The notes: a model not told the origin generated them from the sequence alone. DNA of 64,000 nt from Alistipes sp. (GCA_021201825.1 JAJQED010000028.1:62001-126000); one strand, 5' to 3'; shown: positions 18,694-28,989, counted from the stretch's first letter. Numbers and translations: made by a program.

Positions 18694-19803
18694 TTATTTC
18701 TTCCTCTCCACGATAAGGTTGCCGCGCAGTACGTCGCCCTCCTGCAGGCCCTCGGTTATTACGGCTTTGATACCGTTCGTTATCCCGAGCGTAACGGGAC
18801 TGCGTTCGAACACCTGCGGAACCGACACGGTATCCCGTGCGATATAGACGAAAGTGGAGTCGTTCTCGAACGTTATGGTACTTTCCGGAATAAGGACCGC
18901 ATTACGGGCGCTCTCGAGGATTATCTCGGCGTTGGCGCTGTACCCGGCCCTGATCGTTACCGAATCGGGGATATGGGCCGCCGCCTTGAACTCGAACAGG
19001 ATGGCTCCGTTCTCCTCCTTGGCCAGCGGGGAGATATATTCCAGCTCGGCGTCGAACTTTATCTCGTTCAGGGCGCCCACGGTCACCTTGATAGGTATCC
19101 CAACCTCTATTTTACCCACTTCCGTCTCGTCGATGTCCCCGATAAAGATCATATCGCCCATATTTGCGACTGTGGCAATGGTGGTACCCTCGTTGAACGT
19201 GTTGGCCTGGATCACCGAGTTTCCGACCTTGACCGGAACGTCCAGTATCATCCCGTCGATGGTCGACCGGATGAGGGTATTGCTCTCGGACGAGATTTTC
19301 TTGGATGCCCCCTCCTTGACGATATCCAGGTTATCCTGCGAATTTTCCAGCTCCTCCAGGGCTTTGAGCCAGGTCGATGTCAGCTGGTCCATCTCTTCGG
19401 TGGAGATCAACCCCTGATCGTACAACAACCTGCGGCGGTTATATTCCGCCTCGACCCGTTCCAACTCGATCTGGGCTACCTTGACCCGCGATTCGGCCGA
19501 ATTGAGCGTAGCCATTTCGGGAATTACCTTGATCGTGGCTATTATATCCCCTGCCTTGACAAGGTCGCCGGCCTCCTTGCGCAGTTCGGCGATGATACCG
19601 TTGATCTGGGGTTTGATGGCCACCTCGTCCCTCGGGGAGATCTTACCGGTGGTCACCGTCATGTTCTCCAGGTCGCCGATCTCCACGGTTACCAGTTCAT
19701 ACATCTCGATCGAGGGCCTGGACTTCTGCCATAGCCAAACGAATGTCCCGATGACGCACAGGGCGATTATCACAAAGATAAAGTACTTTAAAAATTTTTT
19801 CAT
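18694..19803 (-). CDS. HlyD/MacA-type periplasmic adaptor subunit
   Basis: 369 residues. An N-terminal membrane anchor (YFIFVIIALCVIGTFVWLW) is followed by the biotinyl-lipoyl half-motif (ISPRDEVAIKPQINGIIAE), a helical hairpin (about 100-190), the second lipoyl half (IRSTIDGMILDVPVKVGNSV) and beta-barrel and membrane-proximal domains. It bridges the inner-membrane ABC permeases and the TolC-like channel encoded downstream. Closest in layout to MacA, which pairs with ABC-type MacB pumps; the exported substrate cannot be told from sequence. Confidence 0.94.
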   Translation of the reverse strand: MKKFLKYFIFVIIALCVIGTFVWLWQKSRPSIEMYELVTVEIGDLENMTVTTGKISPRDEVAIKPQINGIIAELRKEAGDLVKAGDIIATIKVIPEMATLNSAESRVKVAQIELERVEAEYNRRRLLYDQGLISTEEMDQLTSTWLKALEELENSQDNLDIVKEGASKKISSESNTLIRSTIDGMILDVPVKVGNSVIQANTFNEGTTIATVANMGDMIFIGDIDETEVGKIEVGIPIKVTVGALNEIKFDAELEYISPLAKEENGAILFEFKAAAHIPDSVTIRAGYSANAEIILESARNAVLIPESTITFENDSTFVYIARDTVSVPQVFERSPVTLGITNGIKAVITEGLQEGDVLRGNLIVERKK

Positions 19804-19856
19804 GGTCGGTCGTTTCTCGTTTCCGGTTTATCCTGTTTTGTTCTTATTTCGTTTCT

Positions 19857-21119
19857 CTATTCGTCCCTTATGGCGTCGATGGCCTTGATCTTGAGCGCCC
19901 GGTAAGCGGGCAGTATTCCGGCGAATATCCCCGAAAGGATCAGGATCACAAGGCACCCCACGGCCGTGCCGAAAGATATGGCGGGCATGAACGGCAGGCC
20001 CGTACCGCTGTTTTGCGCCTCGGCCATTGCCGATTCCAGCACCGCGACAACCCCCATCCCGAACAGGAACCCTATGATCCCCGCAATGGCCGTCAGCACG
20101 AAGCTCTCACTGATGATCTGAGCCAGTATCGTTGCCGGTGTAGCGCCGAGAGCCCTCCGCACCCCGATCTCGCGCATCCTTTCCCGAACCGACACCAGCA
20201 TGATATTACTGATACCGATCACCCCGGAGAACAGCGCCCCGAGGCCCACGATCCAGGTCAGCAGGTTTATCCCTCCGATAACGCTCATCAGCTTGTTGAA
20301 CTGTTCCTCTATATTGAACCCCCTTACCGCCTTGGGGTCCGTCGGGGAAATATCGTGGGCGGCTTTGATTATGGCCTCCACTTCCTGCTGCATAGCGGTC
20401 GAGCTGTACCCTTTCTTGGCACTGCATACCAAATTGTTGAACGTGATGCCCCGGCCGTATACATACTGCATGGTTTTCATCGGCATTATGATACGGTTCT
20501 CCAGGTCCATACCCATCGAAGACGACCCGTACCGGCCGATCAGGCCAACCACCTGAAAGTAGGCGCCGTCTATCCTTATATACTGGCCTATCGGGTCCTC
20601 GCCCGGTTCGAACAGCGTCTCGTAGACTTCATAGCCTATGAGGCATACCTTGCGTTTGGCCTCCTCGTCCGTCTCGCGCAGCAGCCTGCCGGCGAACAAA
20701 GCCGTTTTCTGTATCTTGAAATAGTCCGCATTGGTACCGAAGTAGCGGAAGCTCCCCGTTTTATTTCCCCGGACTATACCCCTCTCCGAATAGCCGTAAA
20801 TCATCGGAACGATATATTCCACCGAGGGACATTTTTGTCGGATGTTCTCGATATCCCGGTTATCCATCCTCCACCACCGGCCGCTCTTGTACCCTTTGTA
20901 AGGTTCCGAGGTTTTGTAAGTCCAGAACTCTACCGAATTGATCGAGAAACCGGAGATTATGCTGGTGATACCGTTGCGGAACCCGCTGCCGATGGAAATA
21001 AGGATTATCAGCATGAACAGGCCCCAGAACACCCCGAACCCGGTCAGAAAGCTTCTAACCTTGTTCCGTGATATGGTTGACCATATTTCGTTGAATTTAT
21101 CCGTGTCGAACAATCTCAT
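19857..21119 (-). CDS. MacB-type ABC transporter permease (copy 2)
   Basis: 420 residues. One N-terminal membrane helix, a large periplasmic MacB_PCD domain (about 50-265), then three C-terminal membrane helices with the FtsX-like core (SVRERMREIGVRRALGATP, residues about 305-325). There is no ATPase domain, which is supplied by the gene at 22403-23086. It is paralogous to the next permease upstream (21132-22376), so the pump probably uses a permease heterodimer. Spacing between operon genes is 12-53 bp. Confidence 0.93.
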   Translation of the reverse strand: MRLFDTDKFNEIWSTISRNKVRSFLTGFGVFWGLFMLIILISIGSGFRNGITSIISGFSINSVEFWTYKTSEPYKGYKSGRWWRMDNRDIENIRQKCPSVEYIVPMIYGYSERGIVRGNKTGSFRYFGTNADYFKIQKTALFAGRLLRETDEEAKRKVCLIGYEVYETLFEPGEDPIGQYIRIDGAYFQVVGLIGRYGSSSMGMDLENRIIMPMKTMQYVYGRGITFNNLVCSAKKGYSSTAMQQEVEAIIKAAHDISPTDPKAVRGFNIEEQFNKLMSVIGGINLLTWIVGLGALFSGVIGISNIMLVSVRERMREIGVRRALGATPATILAQIISESFVLTAIAGIIGFLFGMGVVAVLESAMAEAQNSGTGLPFMPAISFGTAVGCLVILILSGIFAGILPAYRALKIKAIDAIRDE

Positions 21120-21131
21120 ATTCTCCGGTGG

Positions 21132-22376
21132 TTATTCCGCCCTCATGGCTTCGATGGGACTTACTTTAGTGGCTTTCAGGGCGGGTATCATCCCGCATAT
21201 TACACCGCAGGCGATCAGGAACAGTGTGGCGTATAACACCGTGGGCATATCCACCGACGGGTCCACGAACATCACGTTTCTCTGGCCGTCGTCCTGGAAA
21301 TACCTACCGGCGACCTCCGTCACGGCCACCCCTATCATTATACCCACATACCCGGCCGCCGTAGTGATCAGCACGGCCTCGGTTATTATCATGTTAAGGA
21401 TCGAAAAACGCGTGGCCCCCAGTGATTTGCGGATACCGATCTCCCGGGTCCGTTCCTTGACGGTGATCAGCATTATATTGCCGACCCCCACAAGGCCCGC
21501 CATAAGCGAGGCGATACCTATTATTATGATAAAGATGTTGATCATAATGAAAACCTTGCGGGTTTCCAGGCTGTTGATAGCCACGTTCCATAGCCCGAAT
21601 GCCGACCTGTCGTCCGGATTGAAACTTTTGAAGCCCCCCATCGCCTTACGCACCCGCTCGTTGAACCGGTCGATCTCCTCGCGGGAATCCATCCCGCTTA
21701 CGGTCATCTCGATACGCCAACCCCAGTGACGGTAAACTTCCTTTATATAACCCAGCGGCACCCATACGTCCGGGTCGTCGTCCCACCGGTTGGGTGAGTT
21801 GTAAATCCCCACTACCTGGTAATTGACCTTGTTGATCGTCACGAACTTACCTATCGGATCCTCTCCCTCTTCGAACAGCCCCTCGACGTGCATCGGGTGA
21901 AGCACGATAACCTTGCGCCTCAGCCGTTTATCCAGCTCGTTTATGAAACGCCCCTCCAGTATCGTGAAGTTGTTTATGACCTCGTATCCCGGGTCCACCC
22001 CGCCGAACCACGCCGACATCTCCTTGTTGTCGTACGATATGTTCATCGTCGAGCCCACGGCACCGGATATATGTTCGATCTCGGGGAAGTTGCGCTTGAG
22101 CATTTCGATCTCCGGCTCCTTGAGCCGTATGCGCCTGCCGGTCGGGAACCCTTTGTAGGGCATGGAAGTCCAGCCGCCCCACAACTGCACTGTATTCTCT
22201 GCCGTCCACGACATATTGATCACCGTGGCGTTCTGCAGCCCGTTACCGGCGGCCAGCAGGATTATAAGCATGAAGATACCCCACGCGACGGCAAACCCCG
22301 TCAGCGCCGTGCGCATCTTGTTCTTCTTGATCGTGGCGATTGTTTCCCTTATGGAATCGAAACCAAATCCTAACAT
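21132..22376 (-). CDS. MacB-type ABC transporter permease (copy 1)
   Basis: 414 residues with the same plan as the neighbouring permease: one N-terminal transmembrane helix (GFAVAWGIFMLIILLAAGNG), a periplasmic MacB_PCD domain, and three C-terminal helices with the FtsX/MacB coupling motif TVKERTREIGIRKSLGAT. It ends in SPIEAMRAE, a typical family C-terminus. It lies 12 bp before the second permease and 26 bp after the ATPase gene. Two non-identical permeases sharing one ATPase is a common Bacteroidetes arrangement. Confidence 0.93.
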   Translation of the reverse strand: MLGFGFDSIRETIATIKKNKMRTALTGFAVAWGIFMLIILLAAGNGLQNATVINMSWTAENTVQLWGGWTSMPYKGFPTGRRIRLKEPEIEMLKRNFPEIEHISGAVGSTMNISYDNKEMSAWFGGVDPGYEVINNFTILEGRFINELDKRLRRKVIVLHPMHVEGLFEEGEDPIGKFVTINKVNYQVVGIYNSPNRWDDDPDVWVPLGYIKEVYRHWGWRIEMTVSGMDSREEIDRFNERVRKAMGGFKSFNPDDRSAFGLWNVAINSLETRKVFIMINIFIIIIGIASLMAGLVGVGNIMLITVKERTREIGIRKSLGATRFSILNMIITEAVLITTAAGYVGIMIGVAVTEVAGRYFQDDGQRNVMFVDPSVDMPTVLYATLFLIACGVICGMIPALKATKVSPIEAMRAE

Positions 22377-22402
22377 CCGGCGGTAGGGTTATCGGGGTTA
22401 AG

Positions 22403-23086
22403 TTACCTCTTTACGTTCTCCTCCACGGAGAAGATCACCCCGTCACGGATATGGACTATCTTGTCGGTCTCCTCGGCTACCGCCTGCTCGTGCGTTACGA
22501 TCAGCATCGTGATGCCGTCCCGGCGATTAATCTGTTTGAGGAGCGTAATAACCTCTTCGGACGTTTTACTGTCCAGCGCCCCGGTAGGTTCGTCGGCCAG
22601 GATGACCTGCGGATTGGTGATCAGGGCGCGGGCTATGGCCACCCTCTGCTTCTGCCCTCCGGAGAGCTCGTTGGGCAGATGGTGGTGGTGCGTGGCAATG
22701 CCCATCCTGTCCAGGTACTCCATCGCCAGTATGTTCCGTTTCTTGCGGCCCATGCCCTGGTAATAGAGCGGCAGGGCCACGTTCTCCAGGGCGTTCTTGA
22801 AAGAGATGAGGTTGAAAGACTGGAACACGAACCCCAGCTTGCGGTTGCGTATCTCGGCCGCCTTGCGTTCGCTGAGGTTATTTATAAGCTGTCCGTCGAG
22901 GTAATATTCGCCCGAATCGTAATTGTCGAGGATACCGAGGATATTCAGCAGCGTAGACTTGCCTGAGCCTGAAGAACCCATTATGGAGATAAATTCCCCT
23001 TTTTCGACATTCATGTCCACACCTTTAAGCACGTGGAGCGGCGAACCCGAATAATAGGTTTTGTTGAGGGCGTTGATCTTAATCAT
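22403..23086 (-). CDS. ABC transporter ATPase (MacB/LolD type)
   Basis: 227 residues, a stand-alone nucleotide-binding domain. Walker A GSSGSGKST (residues 37-45), Q-loop in FVFQSFNLI, signature LSGGQKQRVAIARAL, Walker B VILADEPTGALD and the switch His in IVTHEQAVAEE are all intact. The sequence belongs to the LolD/MacB ATPase group that drives transenvelope export rather than membrane-spanning import. First gene of the five-gene pump operon; no clear consensus promoter was found in the 96 bp before it, only AT-rich sequence. Confidence 0.94.
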   Translation of the reverse strand: MIKINALNKTYYSGSPLHVLKGVDMNVEKGEFISIMGSSGSGKSTLLNILGILDNYDSGEYYLDGQLINNLSERKAAEIRNRKLGFVFQSFNLISFKNALENVALPLYYQGMGRKKRNILAMEYLDRMGIATHHHHLPNELSGGQKQRVAIARALITNPQVILADEPTGALDSKTSEEVITLLKQINRRDGITMLIVTHEQAVAEETDKIVHIRDGVIFSVEENVKR

Positions 23087-23182
23087 TGTAAAGTTGAGTC
23101 CGGGTTAAGTTTGGCCGGTTATATAATATAACGGACAAAACTGTTAAAAGTAACATATATTTTCCGTTTTTTTCATAAAAAA

Positions 23183-23218
23183 TTCAAAAAACCGCCTGCG
23201 GCAGTACCGGAGGCGGTT
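23183..23218 (-). terminator. Terminator of leu operon
   Basis: An interrupted inverted repeat (AACCGCCT with AGGCGGTT, plus inner CGG/CCG). On the minus strand it is followed by a T-rich tract, 23 bp after leuB. It separates the amino-acid operon from the efflux operon. Confidence 0.8.
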
Positions 23219-23240
23219 CAATCATATGATTTTTTCACTT

Positions 23241-24302
23241 TCAGATATTGGCTGCGATAAAATCCCCGGTTTCCGAAGTGCCGCAGGCTTTTTCGCCCCG
23301 TGAGGTGAGATCCTCGGTTACGACTCCTTTTTCGATGGCGGTATTCACGGCCCGGCGCACGTCGGCCGCTTCTTCCGTCCGGCCGAGATGTTCGAGCATC
23401 ATGGCCGCCGACAGGATGGTAGCCATCGGATTGGCAATGTTCTTACCGGCCGCCTGCGGATAGCTCCCGTGGATGGGTTCGAAAAGGGCGGCCTGCTCCC
23501 CAATGCTTGCCGAGGGCAGCATACCCAGCGAACCGCTGATAACGCTGGCCTCGTCCGTAAGAATGTCCCCGAACAGGTTCTCGGTGACGATCACGTCAAA
23601 GTGGGTCGGCCGCTGGATTATCTGCATGGCCGCGTTGTCCACGAACATGAATTCCAGTTCCACGTCCGCATACTGTCCCTCCATTTCTTTGGCGATCTGT
23701 CGCCAGAGACGCGAAGTGGCGATCACGTTCGCCTTGTCCACAACCGTGAGTTTTTTGCGGCGGGCGCGCGCATGCCGGAAAGCCAGGTGCAGGATGCGTT
23801 CCACTTCCTCGCGGGTATAAACGCAGGTGTCGTAGGCCGTGTTCCCGTCCTCGCTGCGGCCCTGCGGGCGGCCGAAGTACATGCCGCCGGTCAGCTCCCT
23901 CACGCAGAGAAAGTCGGCCCCTTTAACTATCTCGGTCTTCAGGGGTGACCGGTGCGCCAGCGAATCGAACACCGCCAGCGGACGCAAGTTGGCATACAGC
24001 CCCAACGATTTGCGCATCCTCAGCAGCCCCTGTTCCGGGCGGACTTTGGCCGAGGGGTCGTTGTCATACTTCGGGTCCCCTATGGCCCCGAACAGCACGG
24101 CGTCGCTCTCAAGGCAAACCCGGTGGGTCTCTTGCGGATACGGGTCTCCCGTCGCATCGATGGCCGAAGCCCCGACCAGGGCCTTTTCGTAACTGAAACC
24201 GTGGCCGTATTTAGCGGCAACGGCATCCAAAACCTTGACCGCTTCCGCTACGATCTCCGGGCCTATCCCGTCCCCGGGAAGAAGTGCAATCTTAAAATCC
24301 AT
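23241..24302 (-). CDS. leuB: 3-isopropylmalate dehydrogenase
   Basis: 353 residues. Oxidises and decarboxylates 3-isopropylmalate to 2-oxoisocaproate with NAD in leucine synthesis; the same enzyme can serve 3-methylmalate in the citramalate route. Visible features are the N-terminal [12 protein letters not shown], the substrate-binding arginines in [13 protein letters not shown], the catalytic Tyr in ELTGGMYFG, the Lys in VDKANVIAT, and the metal/NAD region [20 protein letters not shown]. Length is normal. Last gene of the leu operon, 45 bp after the citramalate-synthase-like gene. Confidence 0.97.
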   Translation of the reverse strand: MDFKIALLPGDGIGPEIVAEAVKVLDAVAAKYGHGFSYEKALVGASAIDATGDPYPQETHRVCLESDAVLFGAIGDPKYDNDPSAKVRPEQGLLRMRKSLGLYANLRPLAVFDSLAHRSPLKTEIVKGADFLCVRELTGGMYFGRPQGRSEDGNTAYDTCVYTREEVERILHLAFRHARARRKKLTVVDKANVIATSRLWRQIAKEMEGQYADVELEFMFVDNAAMQIIQRPTHFDVIVTENLFGDILTDEASVISGSLGMLPSASIGEQAALFEPIHGSYPQAAGKNIANPMATILSAAMMLEHLGRTEEAADVRRAVNTAIEKGVVTEDLTSRGEKACGTSETGDFIAANI

Positions 24303-24347
24303 CTCTATATTTTCCGTTATAATTTTCGGTCCCTGACCGGCGGCGTC

Positions 24348-25886
24348 CTATTGCTTCTTGTCCGCCAGCTCTATTTTGTTCAGCATTTTCACCGTGGCCT
24401 TTATCGCCGCCTCGGTCTGGTCGGCGTCCAGCCCACGGGTCTTAAAGGTCGTCCCGTTATATTCCCAGGTTATTATCGTCTGTACCAGGGCGTCCGTGCG
24501 CCCCCCCGGGGGAATGCTCACCGAATAGTTGGCCAGCATCGGGAACTGGCGGCCCAGCTGTTTTTTGTAGATGTTGCGCAGCGAGCGCATGAACGCGTCG
24601 TACTGCCCGTCGCCGGACGAAGTGGCTTCGAACGAGTCGTCTCCTATCTTTATCTTCAGCGTGGCCATCGCCTTGAGCCCCTGCGAGATAGAGAGGCTGT
24701 AATTCTCTATGAACACAGTGTTTTCCTGCTGGTCCTGCCTCAGCACGTCCGCGACGATATAGGGCAGGTCCTCTGCGGTGACCTGTTCCTTTTTATCCCC
24801 CAGTTCGATTATCCGGGCGGTAACTTTCTTCATCGACTCCTCGTCCAGCGCGATATTGAGAGCCTCGAGGTTCTTGCGGATGTTTGCCTTGCCCGAGGTC
24901 TTGCCCAGGGCGTATTCCCTAACCCTGCCGAAACGCTCGGGCAGCAGTTCGTTGAAATAGAGATTGTTCTTGTTGTCCCCGTCCGCATGGATCCCGGCGC
25001 ACTGGGTGAACACGTTCTCCCCCACCACCGGTTTGTTATGCGGGATATGCACGCCGGTATAGGTCTCCACCATCCGGCTTACCCGGTTGATCTTATCCTC
25101 ACGGATAGCCGTACGTATTCGCAGATGGTCATGCAGCACGGCCACTACGCTCGACAGCGGCGCGTTGCCGGCCCGTTCCCCGAGGCCGTTCACCGTGGTG
25201 TGTATCCCCTTAATCCCGGCCTTGACTGCGGCCAACACGTTGGCTACGGCCAGGTCATAATCGTTATGCGGATGGAAGTCGAACCGCAGGCCCGGATACC
25301 TCTCGACCATCGTCCGGCAATATACCTCCGTCTGGTATGGGTCCAGTATCCCGAGCGTGTCGGGGAGCATGAACCTCTCGATACGGGCGTCTTTCAGGCT
25401 GTCCACCATGGCGAACACATACTCCGGCGAGTTGCGCATCCCGTTGGACCAGTCCTCCAGGTATAGGTTCACACTGATCTCCATTTCGGTGGCCAGGTCG
25501 ATGTCCCTCCGTATATCCCGGATATGTTCCTGCGGGGTTTTACCCAGCTGCTCGCGGCAATGTTTGAGCGATCCTTTGGTCAGCAGGTTGACCGTTCGGC
25601 CACCAGCCGAGGCTATCCAGCCGAGGCTCACCCCGCCGTCCACGAACCCGAGTATCTCCACGCGGTCCAGCAGCCCCTTGGCCGAGGCCCACCCCGTGAT
25701 ACGTTTCACGGCATCGAATTCTCCCTCCGACACCCGTGCCGAGGCCACCTCGATACGGTCCGCCTGCAGCTCGTCGAGAAGCATTTGGGCAATGCTCAGC
25801 TTCTCGCGCGGCGACAGCGAAACGCCCGAAGTCTGTTCCCCGTCCCGCAGGGTGGTATCCATTATCTCGATCATGCCGTCCGTCAT
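24348..25886 (-). CDS. cimA: (R)-citramalate synthase-like, LeuA-family enzyme
   Basis: 512 residues of the 2-isopropylmalate/citramalate synthase family, distinct from the leuA at 29021. The HMGL-like TIM barrel starts at once ([17 protein letters not shown], metal-binding HPHNDYD), and the C-terminal LeuA-dimer/regulatory domain is present (VSIPPGGRTDALVQTIITW). The signatures DGEQTSGVS, ASARVSEGEF and EILGFVDGG match, as I recall, the Leptospira-type citramalate synthase rather than true LeuA, so the reaction is probably pyruvate plus acetyl-CoA to citramalate, feeding isoleucine through LeuCD and LeuB. The start is ATG 25886 with GGAG five bases upstream; the longer open frame overlaps leuD and has no family homology. 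Confidence 0.85.
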   Translation of the reverse strand: MTDGMIEIMDTTLRDGEQTSGVSLSPREKLSIAQMLLDELQADRIEVASARVSEGEFDAVKRITGWASAKGLLDRVEILGFVDGGVSLGWIASAGGRTVNLLTKGSLKHCREQLGKTPQEHIRDIRRDIDLATEMEISVNLYLEDWSNGMRNSPEYVFAMVDSLKDARIERFMLPDTLGILDPYQTEVYCRTMVERYPGLRFDFHPHNDYDLAVANVLAAVKAGIKGIHTTVNGLGERAGNAPLSSVVAVLHDHLRIRTAIREDKINRVSRMVETYTGVHIPHNKPVVGENVFTQCAGIHADGDNKNNLYFNELLPERFGRVREYALGKTSGKANIRKNLEALNIALDEESMKKVTARIIELGDKKEQVTAEDLPYIVADVLRQDQQENTVFIENYSLSISQGLKAMATLKIKIGDDSFEATSSGDGQYDAFMRSLRNIYKKQLGRQFPMLANYSVSIPPGGRTDALVQTIITWEYNGTTFKTRGLDADQTEAAIKATVKMLNKIELADKKQ

Positions 25887-25894
25887 TCTCCGTC

Positions 25895-26491
25895 TTACAG
25901 CTCCTTTCGGGCTTCGTATGCTTCGATCTCGGGCATGATACTGCGCAGGTAGTCCACGTCGTCGTACCCGTTCAGCAGGCACTCTTTCTTATAGCCGTCT
26001 ATATCGAACTGCTCGGTCTCGCCCGTGTGTTTGTTGGTAATTGTCTGTTCGCGCAGGTCGATCTCAAACTGCGCCGCCGGTTCGGCCGCGATCGCGGTGA
26101 ACGCCCCTTTCAGGAAACCCCCGCTTACTTTTATCGGCAGCAGGCCGCAGTTCAGCGCGTTGTTGCGGAATATATCGGCGAAAGAGGTGGACACCACCAC
26201 CCGGATTCCGTAATCATATATCGCCCATGCGGCATGTTCGCGCGAGGACCCGCACCCGAAATTGTCTCCCGCGATAAGGATCTGGCCGCCGTACCTGCCG
26301 TCGTTCAGCGGGAACCCGTCCACGGGGTTTCCCTCCTTGTCGTAGCGCCAGTCCCGGAACAGGTTGTCCCCGAAACCTTTGCGTTCCACGGCTTTAAGGA
26401 ACCGTGCGGGGATTATCTGGTCCGTATCTATATTTTCGATATTGAGCGGAATGGCCGGCGAGGCCAGCTTTTCGAATTTTGTGATCGGCAT
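25895..26491 (-). CDS. leuD: 3-isopropylmalate dehydratase small subunit
   Basis: 198 residues. Swivelling small subunit of the aconitase-like isopropylmalate isomerase. Family motifs are IENIDTDQIIPARFLKAVER, NFGCGSSREHAAWAI (substrate-binding loop) and SFADIFRNNALNCGLLPI. It forms the enzyme with LeuC, encoded two genes upstream. Unusually, a secreted hydrolase gene lies between leuC and leuD. It precedes the citramalate-synthase-like gene by 8 bp. Confidence 0.97.
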   Translation of the reverse strand: MPITKFEKLASPAIPLNIENIDTDQIIPARFLKAVERKGFGDNLFRDWRYDKEGNPVDGFPLNDGRYGGQILIAGDNFGCGSSREHAAWAIYDYGIRVVVSTSFADIFRNNALNCGLLPIKVSGGFLKGAFTAIAAEPAAQFEIDLREQTITNKHTGETEQFDIDGYKKECLLNGYDDVDYLRSIMPEIEAYEARKEL

Positions 26492-26503
26492 AAAAACTCA
26501 GTT

Positions 26504-27583
26504 TTAACGTTTCAAACGCTGGTCTATAAGTGTGTAAACTTCTTCGCGTACGCCCGGCGGGAAATCGTGCTGGCCGTCTTCTTCCTCGAAGACTATCACC
26601 GTAACGTCGCCCTCATTTCCGCCCGAATTGTAGGCCGCGGCAAAGCCGTTTACTTCGTCTACGAACAATTGGCTGTTCTCATCCCCCTTGCCCCATTCGG
26701 ATGCCCCGCGGGTCATTATCAGGCTGCGTGGATAGATATGCTTTATAAAATCGGCGGTACTGTAACCCTCCTTTACCAACCCGGGGAGCGACATCAGCGC
26801 CGGGAACGGGGACGGGGTGGAATAACTGAACACCCTTGTCACGTCGTAAACCCCGCACGAAGAGACAGCCAGTGCGATACGCTCGTCGTAGAACATCCCG
26901 TGCCCTACGGCCACGCCCCCGGCCGAATGGCCGATGGCTCCTATGCGGTCCGTATCCACATAACTGAGGGTGTAGAGCAGGTCGACGGCCCGGGAGAGGT
27001 CGTAAGCCTCTTTCGAATAGTGCGAACGGCCCAAAAGCATCATCATTCCGACATGGTTATCGAACAGGGCCATGTCCCGACTATAATCCGGTTCGTCGAA
27101 TTCGAACCACGGGCTTTTATCGAAATTCCTGCTCTCGGCATGGTAATACCTGTCCGGGCAGAGTACTACGTAGCCCCGCTCGAAAAGGTGTAGTCCGTAC
27201 TGCATACTCTCCTTACCGGCCAGCCCGGCCACCTCGTCTTTACCCAGATGGAAATAGACGTCGTCCTGATGGACGGCGATCATCGCCGGCAGTTTATCGC
27301 CCGGGCGGTGTTCCGGCACGAACAGGTAGGCATACACCCAGTCCTGTGGTGCACCCAAAACCGGCTCGGCCTCCTCGGAGAGGTATTTGATCTTGTAACG
27401 GACCCCGCCGTCTATTTCGACGGTCTCCAGCCATTCCGTTTTCAGTTCCGGACGCTCGGGCATATCCCCGAGAAGTTCCAAGAGCGTTGCCCGCTCTGCT
27501 TCCCGCCCGGTGGCATCCTGCCCCGAGACGGCGACGGGAAGAATTATCAATATGGCGGTTATTATTTTCCTTATCATCATCAT
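26504..27583 (-). CDS. Secreted alpha/beta-hydrolase inside the leu operon
   Basis: 359 residues. A clear signal peptide (MMMIRKIITAILIILPVAVSG) is followed by an alpha/beta-hydrolase resembling dienelactone hydrolase/xylan-esterase types: AMIAVHQDDVYF near the oxyanion strand, nucleophile elbow IGHSAGG, and a C-terminal DGQHDFPP containing the likely catalytic His. The start is two bases after the leuC stop (three consecutive ATG codons, 27583/27580/27577), and leuD follows at 13 bp, so it is firmly embedded in a cytoplasmic amino-acid operon although the product is exported. No leucine-pathway role is known to me; its substrate is unknown. It may simply hitch-hike on constitutive expression. 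Confidence 0.88.
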   Translation of the reverse strand: MMMIRKIITAILIILPVAVSGQDATGREAERATLLELLGDMPERPELKTEWLETVEIDGGVRYKIKYLSEEAEPVLGAPQDWVYAYLFVPEHRPGDKLPAMIAVHQDDVYFHLGKDEVAGLAGKESMQYGLHLFERGYVVLCPDRYYHAESRNFDKSPWFEFDEPDYSRDMALFDNHVGMMMLLGRSHYSKEAYDLSRAVDLLYTLSYVDTDRIGAIGHSAGGVAVGHGMFYDERIALAVSSCGVYDVTRVFSYSTPSPFPALMSLPGLVKEGYSTADFIKHIYPRSLIMTRGASEWGKGDENSQLFVDEVNGFAAAYNSGGNEGDVTVIVFEEEDGQHDFPPGVREEVYTLIDQRLKR

Positions 27584-27585
27584 CC

Positions 27586-28989
27586 TTAAAGGTTAAACAC
27601 CACCCTGGGGTCGCTGACCACCCCGGTGACGGCGGCGGCCGCCGCTACGAGCGGCCCGGCCAACAGGGTTCGCGCTCCCGGCCCCTGGCGGCCCTCGAAG
27701 TTACGGTTGGAGGTCGATACGGCGTATTTTCCGGCCGGGACCTTGTCGGCGTTCATGGCCAGGCAGGCCGAACATCCCGGCTGCCTCAACTCGAAACCGG
27801 ACTCGTTGAGCACCTTGTCCAGCCCCTCTTCGTAGATCTGCTTCTCGACCAGTTTGGAACCCGGCACGAGCCACGCCGTAATGTTGTCGGCCTTACGGCG
27901 CCCTTTGACGGCTGCGGCAAACTGGCGAAAGTCCTCGATGCGCCCGTTTGTACAGCTTCCCACGAATACATAGTCCACCTTTTTACCCGGCATCGCCTCG
28001 CCCGGGGCGAACCCCATATACTCGAGGGATTTACGGTACGAGACAAGGTCGTTCCCCTCCAGCCCGTCCGGGGCGGGAATGGTGCCGGTTACCGGCACTC
28101 CCATTCCGGGATTGGTGCCGTAGGTTATCATCGGTTCAATATCGGCTGCATCGAACGTATATTCCTTGTCGAACACCGCGTCGGCATCCGTGTACAATTC
28201 TTTCCACTTCTCTACCGCACGGTCGAACGCCTCCCCCTCGGGTGCATTCTCACGGCCCCGCACATACTCGAACGTCGTCCGGTCGGGCGCGATCAGTCCG
28301 CCCCGCGCACCGCTTTCGATGGCCATGTTGCAAACGGTCATCCTCTCTTCCATCGTCATGGCCGTAATGGCCTCACCGGCAAACTCTATGAAGTGTTCCG
28401 TTCCCCCGGCGGCTGTTATCTGCGATATGACGTAGAGTATCACGTCCTTGGCAGTTACGCCCGGCCCCAGTTTGCCGTTCACCGTTATGCGCATCTTTTT
28501 AGGCTTGGGCTGCAGGATGCACTGGGTGGCGAACACCATCTCAACCTCCGTAGTCCCCACTCCGAACGCCACCGACCCGAACGCCCCGTGCGTAGCCGTA
28601 TGGCTGTCCCCGCATACGATGGTCATACCCGGCAGGGTGTACCCCAGTTCGGGGCCGACGATATGCACAACTCCCTGCTTTGGGTGGCCCAGGCTGAAAT
28701 GTTCGATGCCGTTCGCCTCGCAGTTCGCTGAGAAAGCGTCCAGCTGTCCTTTGGACTGCGGGTCCTCCACCGGCAGGTGCTGGTTCACGGTCGGCACGTT
28801 GTGGTCGGCCGTGGCGACCGTCTTGTCCGGCCGCGCCACCTTGAGGCCCCGGTTCTTCAGGCCCAGGAACGCCACGGGCGATGTCACCTCGTGGATATAA
28901 TGCCTGTCTATATAAAGCACGTCACGCCCCCCGTCCAGGTGGCGTATAACATGCGAATCCCATACTTTGTCGAATAGCGTTCTTCCCAT
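27586..28989 (-). CDS. leuC: 3-isopropylmalate dehydratase large subunit
   Basis: 467 residues. Aconitase-family catalytic subunit that isomerises 2- to 3-isopropylmalate with a [4Fe-4S] cluster. Cluster cysteines are visible in [14 protein letters not shown] and GCSACLAMN; other landmarks are [12 protein letters not shown] and [12 protein letters not shown]. The start is ATG 28989 ([14 protein letters not shown], the normal LeuC N-terminus); the open frame extends upstream with a lysine-rich non-homologous stretch. It is 31 bp after leuA, and its partner leuD is separated from it by one gene. Confidence 0.97.
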   Translation of the reverse strand: MGRTLFDKVWDSHVIRHLDGGRDVLYIDRHYIHEVTSPVAFLGLKNRGLKVARPDKTVATADHNVPTVNQHLPVEDPQSKGQLDAFSANCEANGIEHFSLGHPKQGVVHIVGPELGYTLPGMTIVCGDSHTATHGAFGSVAFGVGTTEVEMVFATQCILQPKPKKMRITVNGKLGPGVTAKDVILYVISQITAAGGTEHFIEFAGEAITAMTMEERMTVCNMAIESGARGGLIAPDRTTFEYVRGRENAPEGEAFDRAVEKWKELYTDADAVFDKEYTFDAADIEPMITYGTNPGMGVPVTGTIPAPDGLEGNDLVSYRKSLEYMGFAPGEAMPGKKVDYVFVGSCTNGRIEDFRQFAAAVKGRRKADNITAWLVPGSKLVEKQIYEEGLDKVLNESGFELRQPGCSACLAMNADKVPAGKYAVSTSNRNFEGRQGPGARTLLAGPLVAAAAAVTGVVSDPRVVFNL

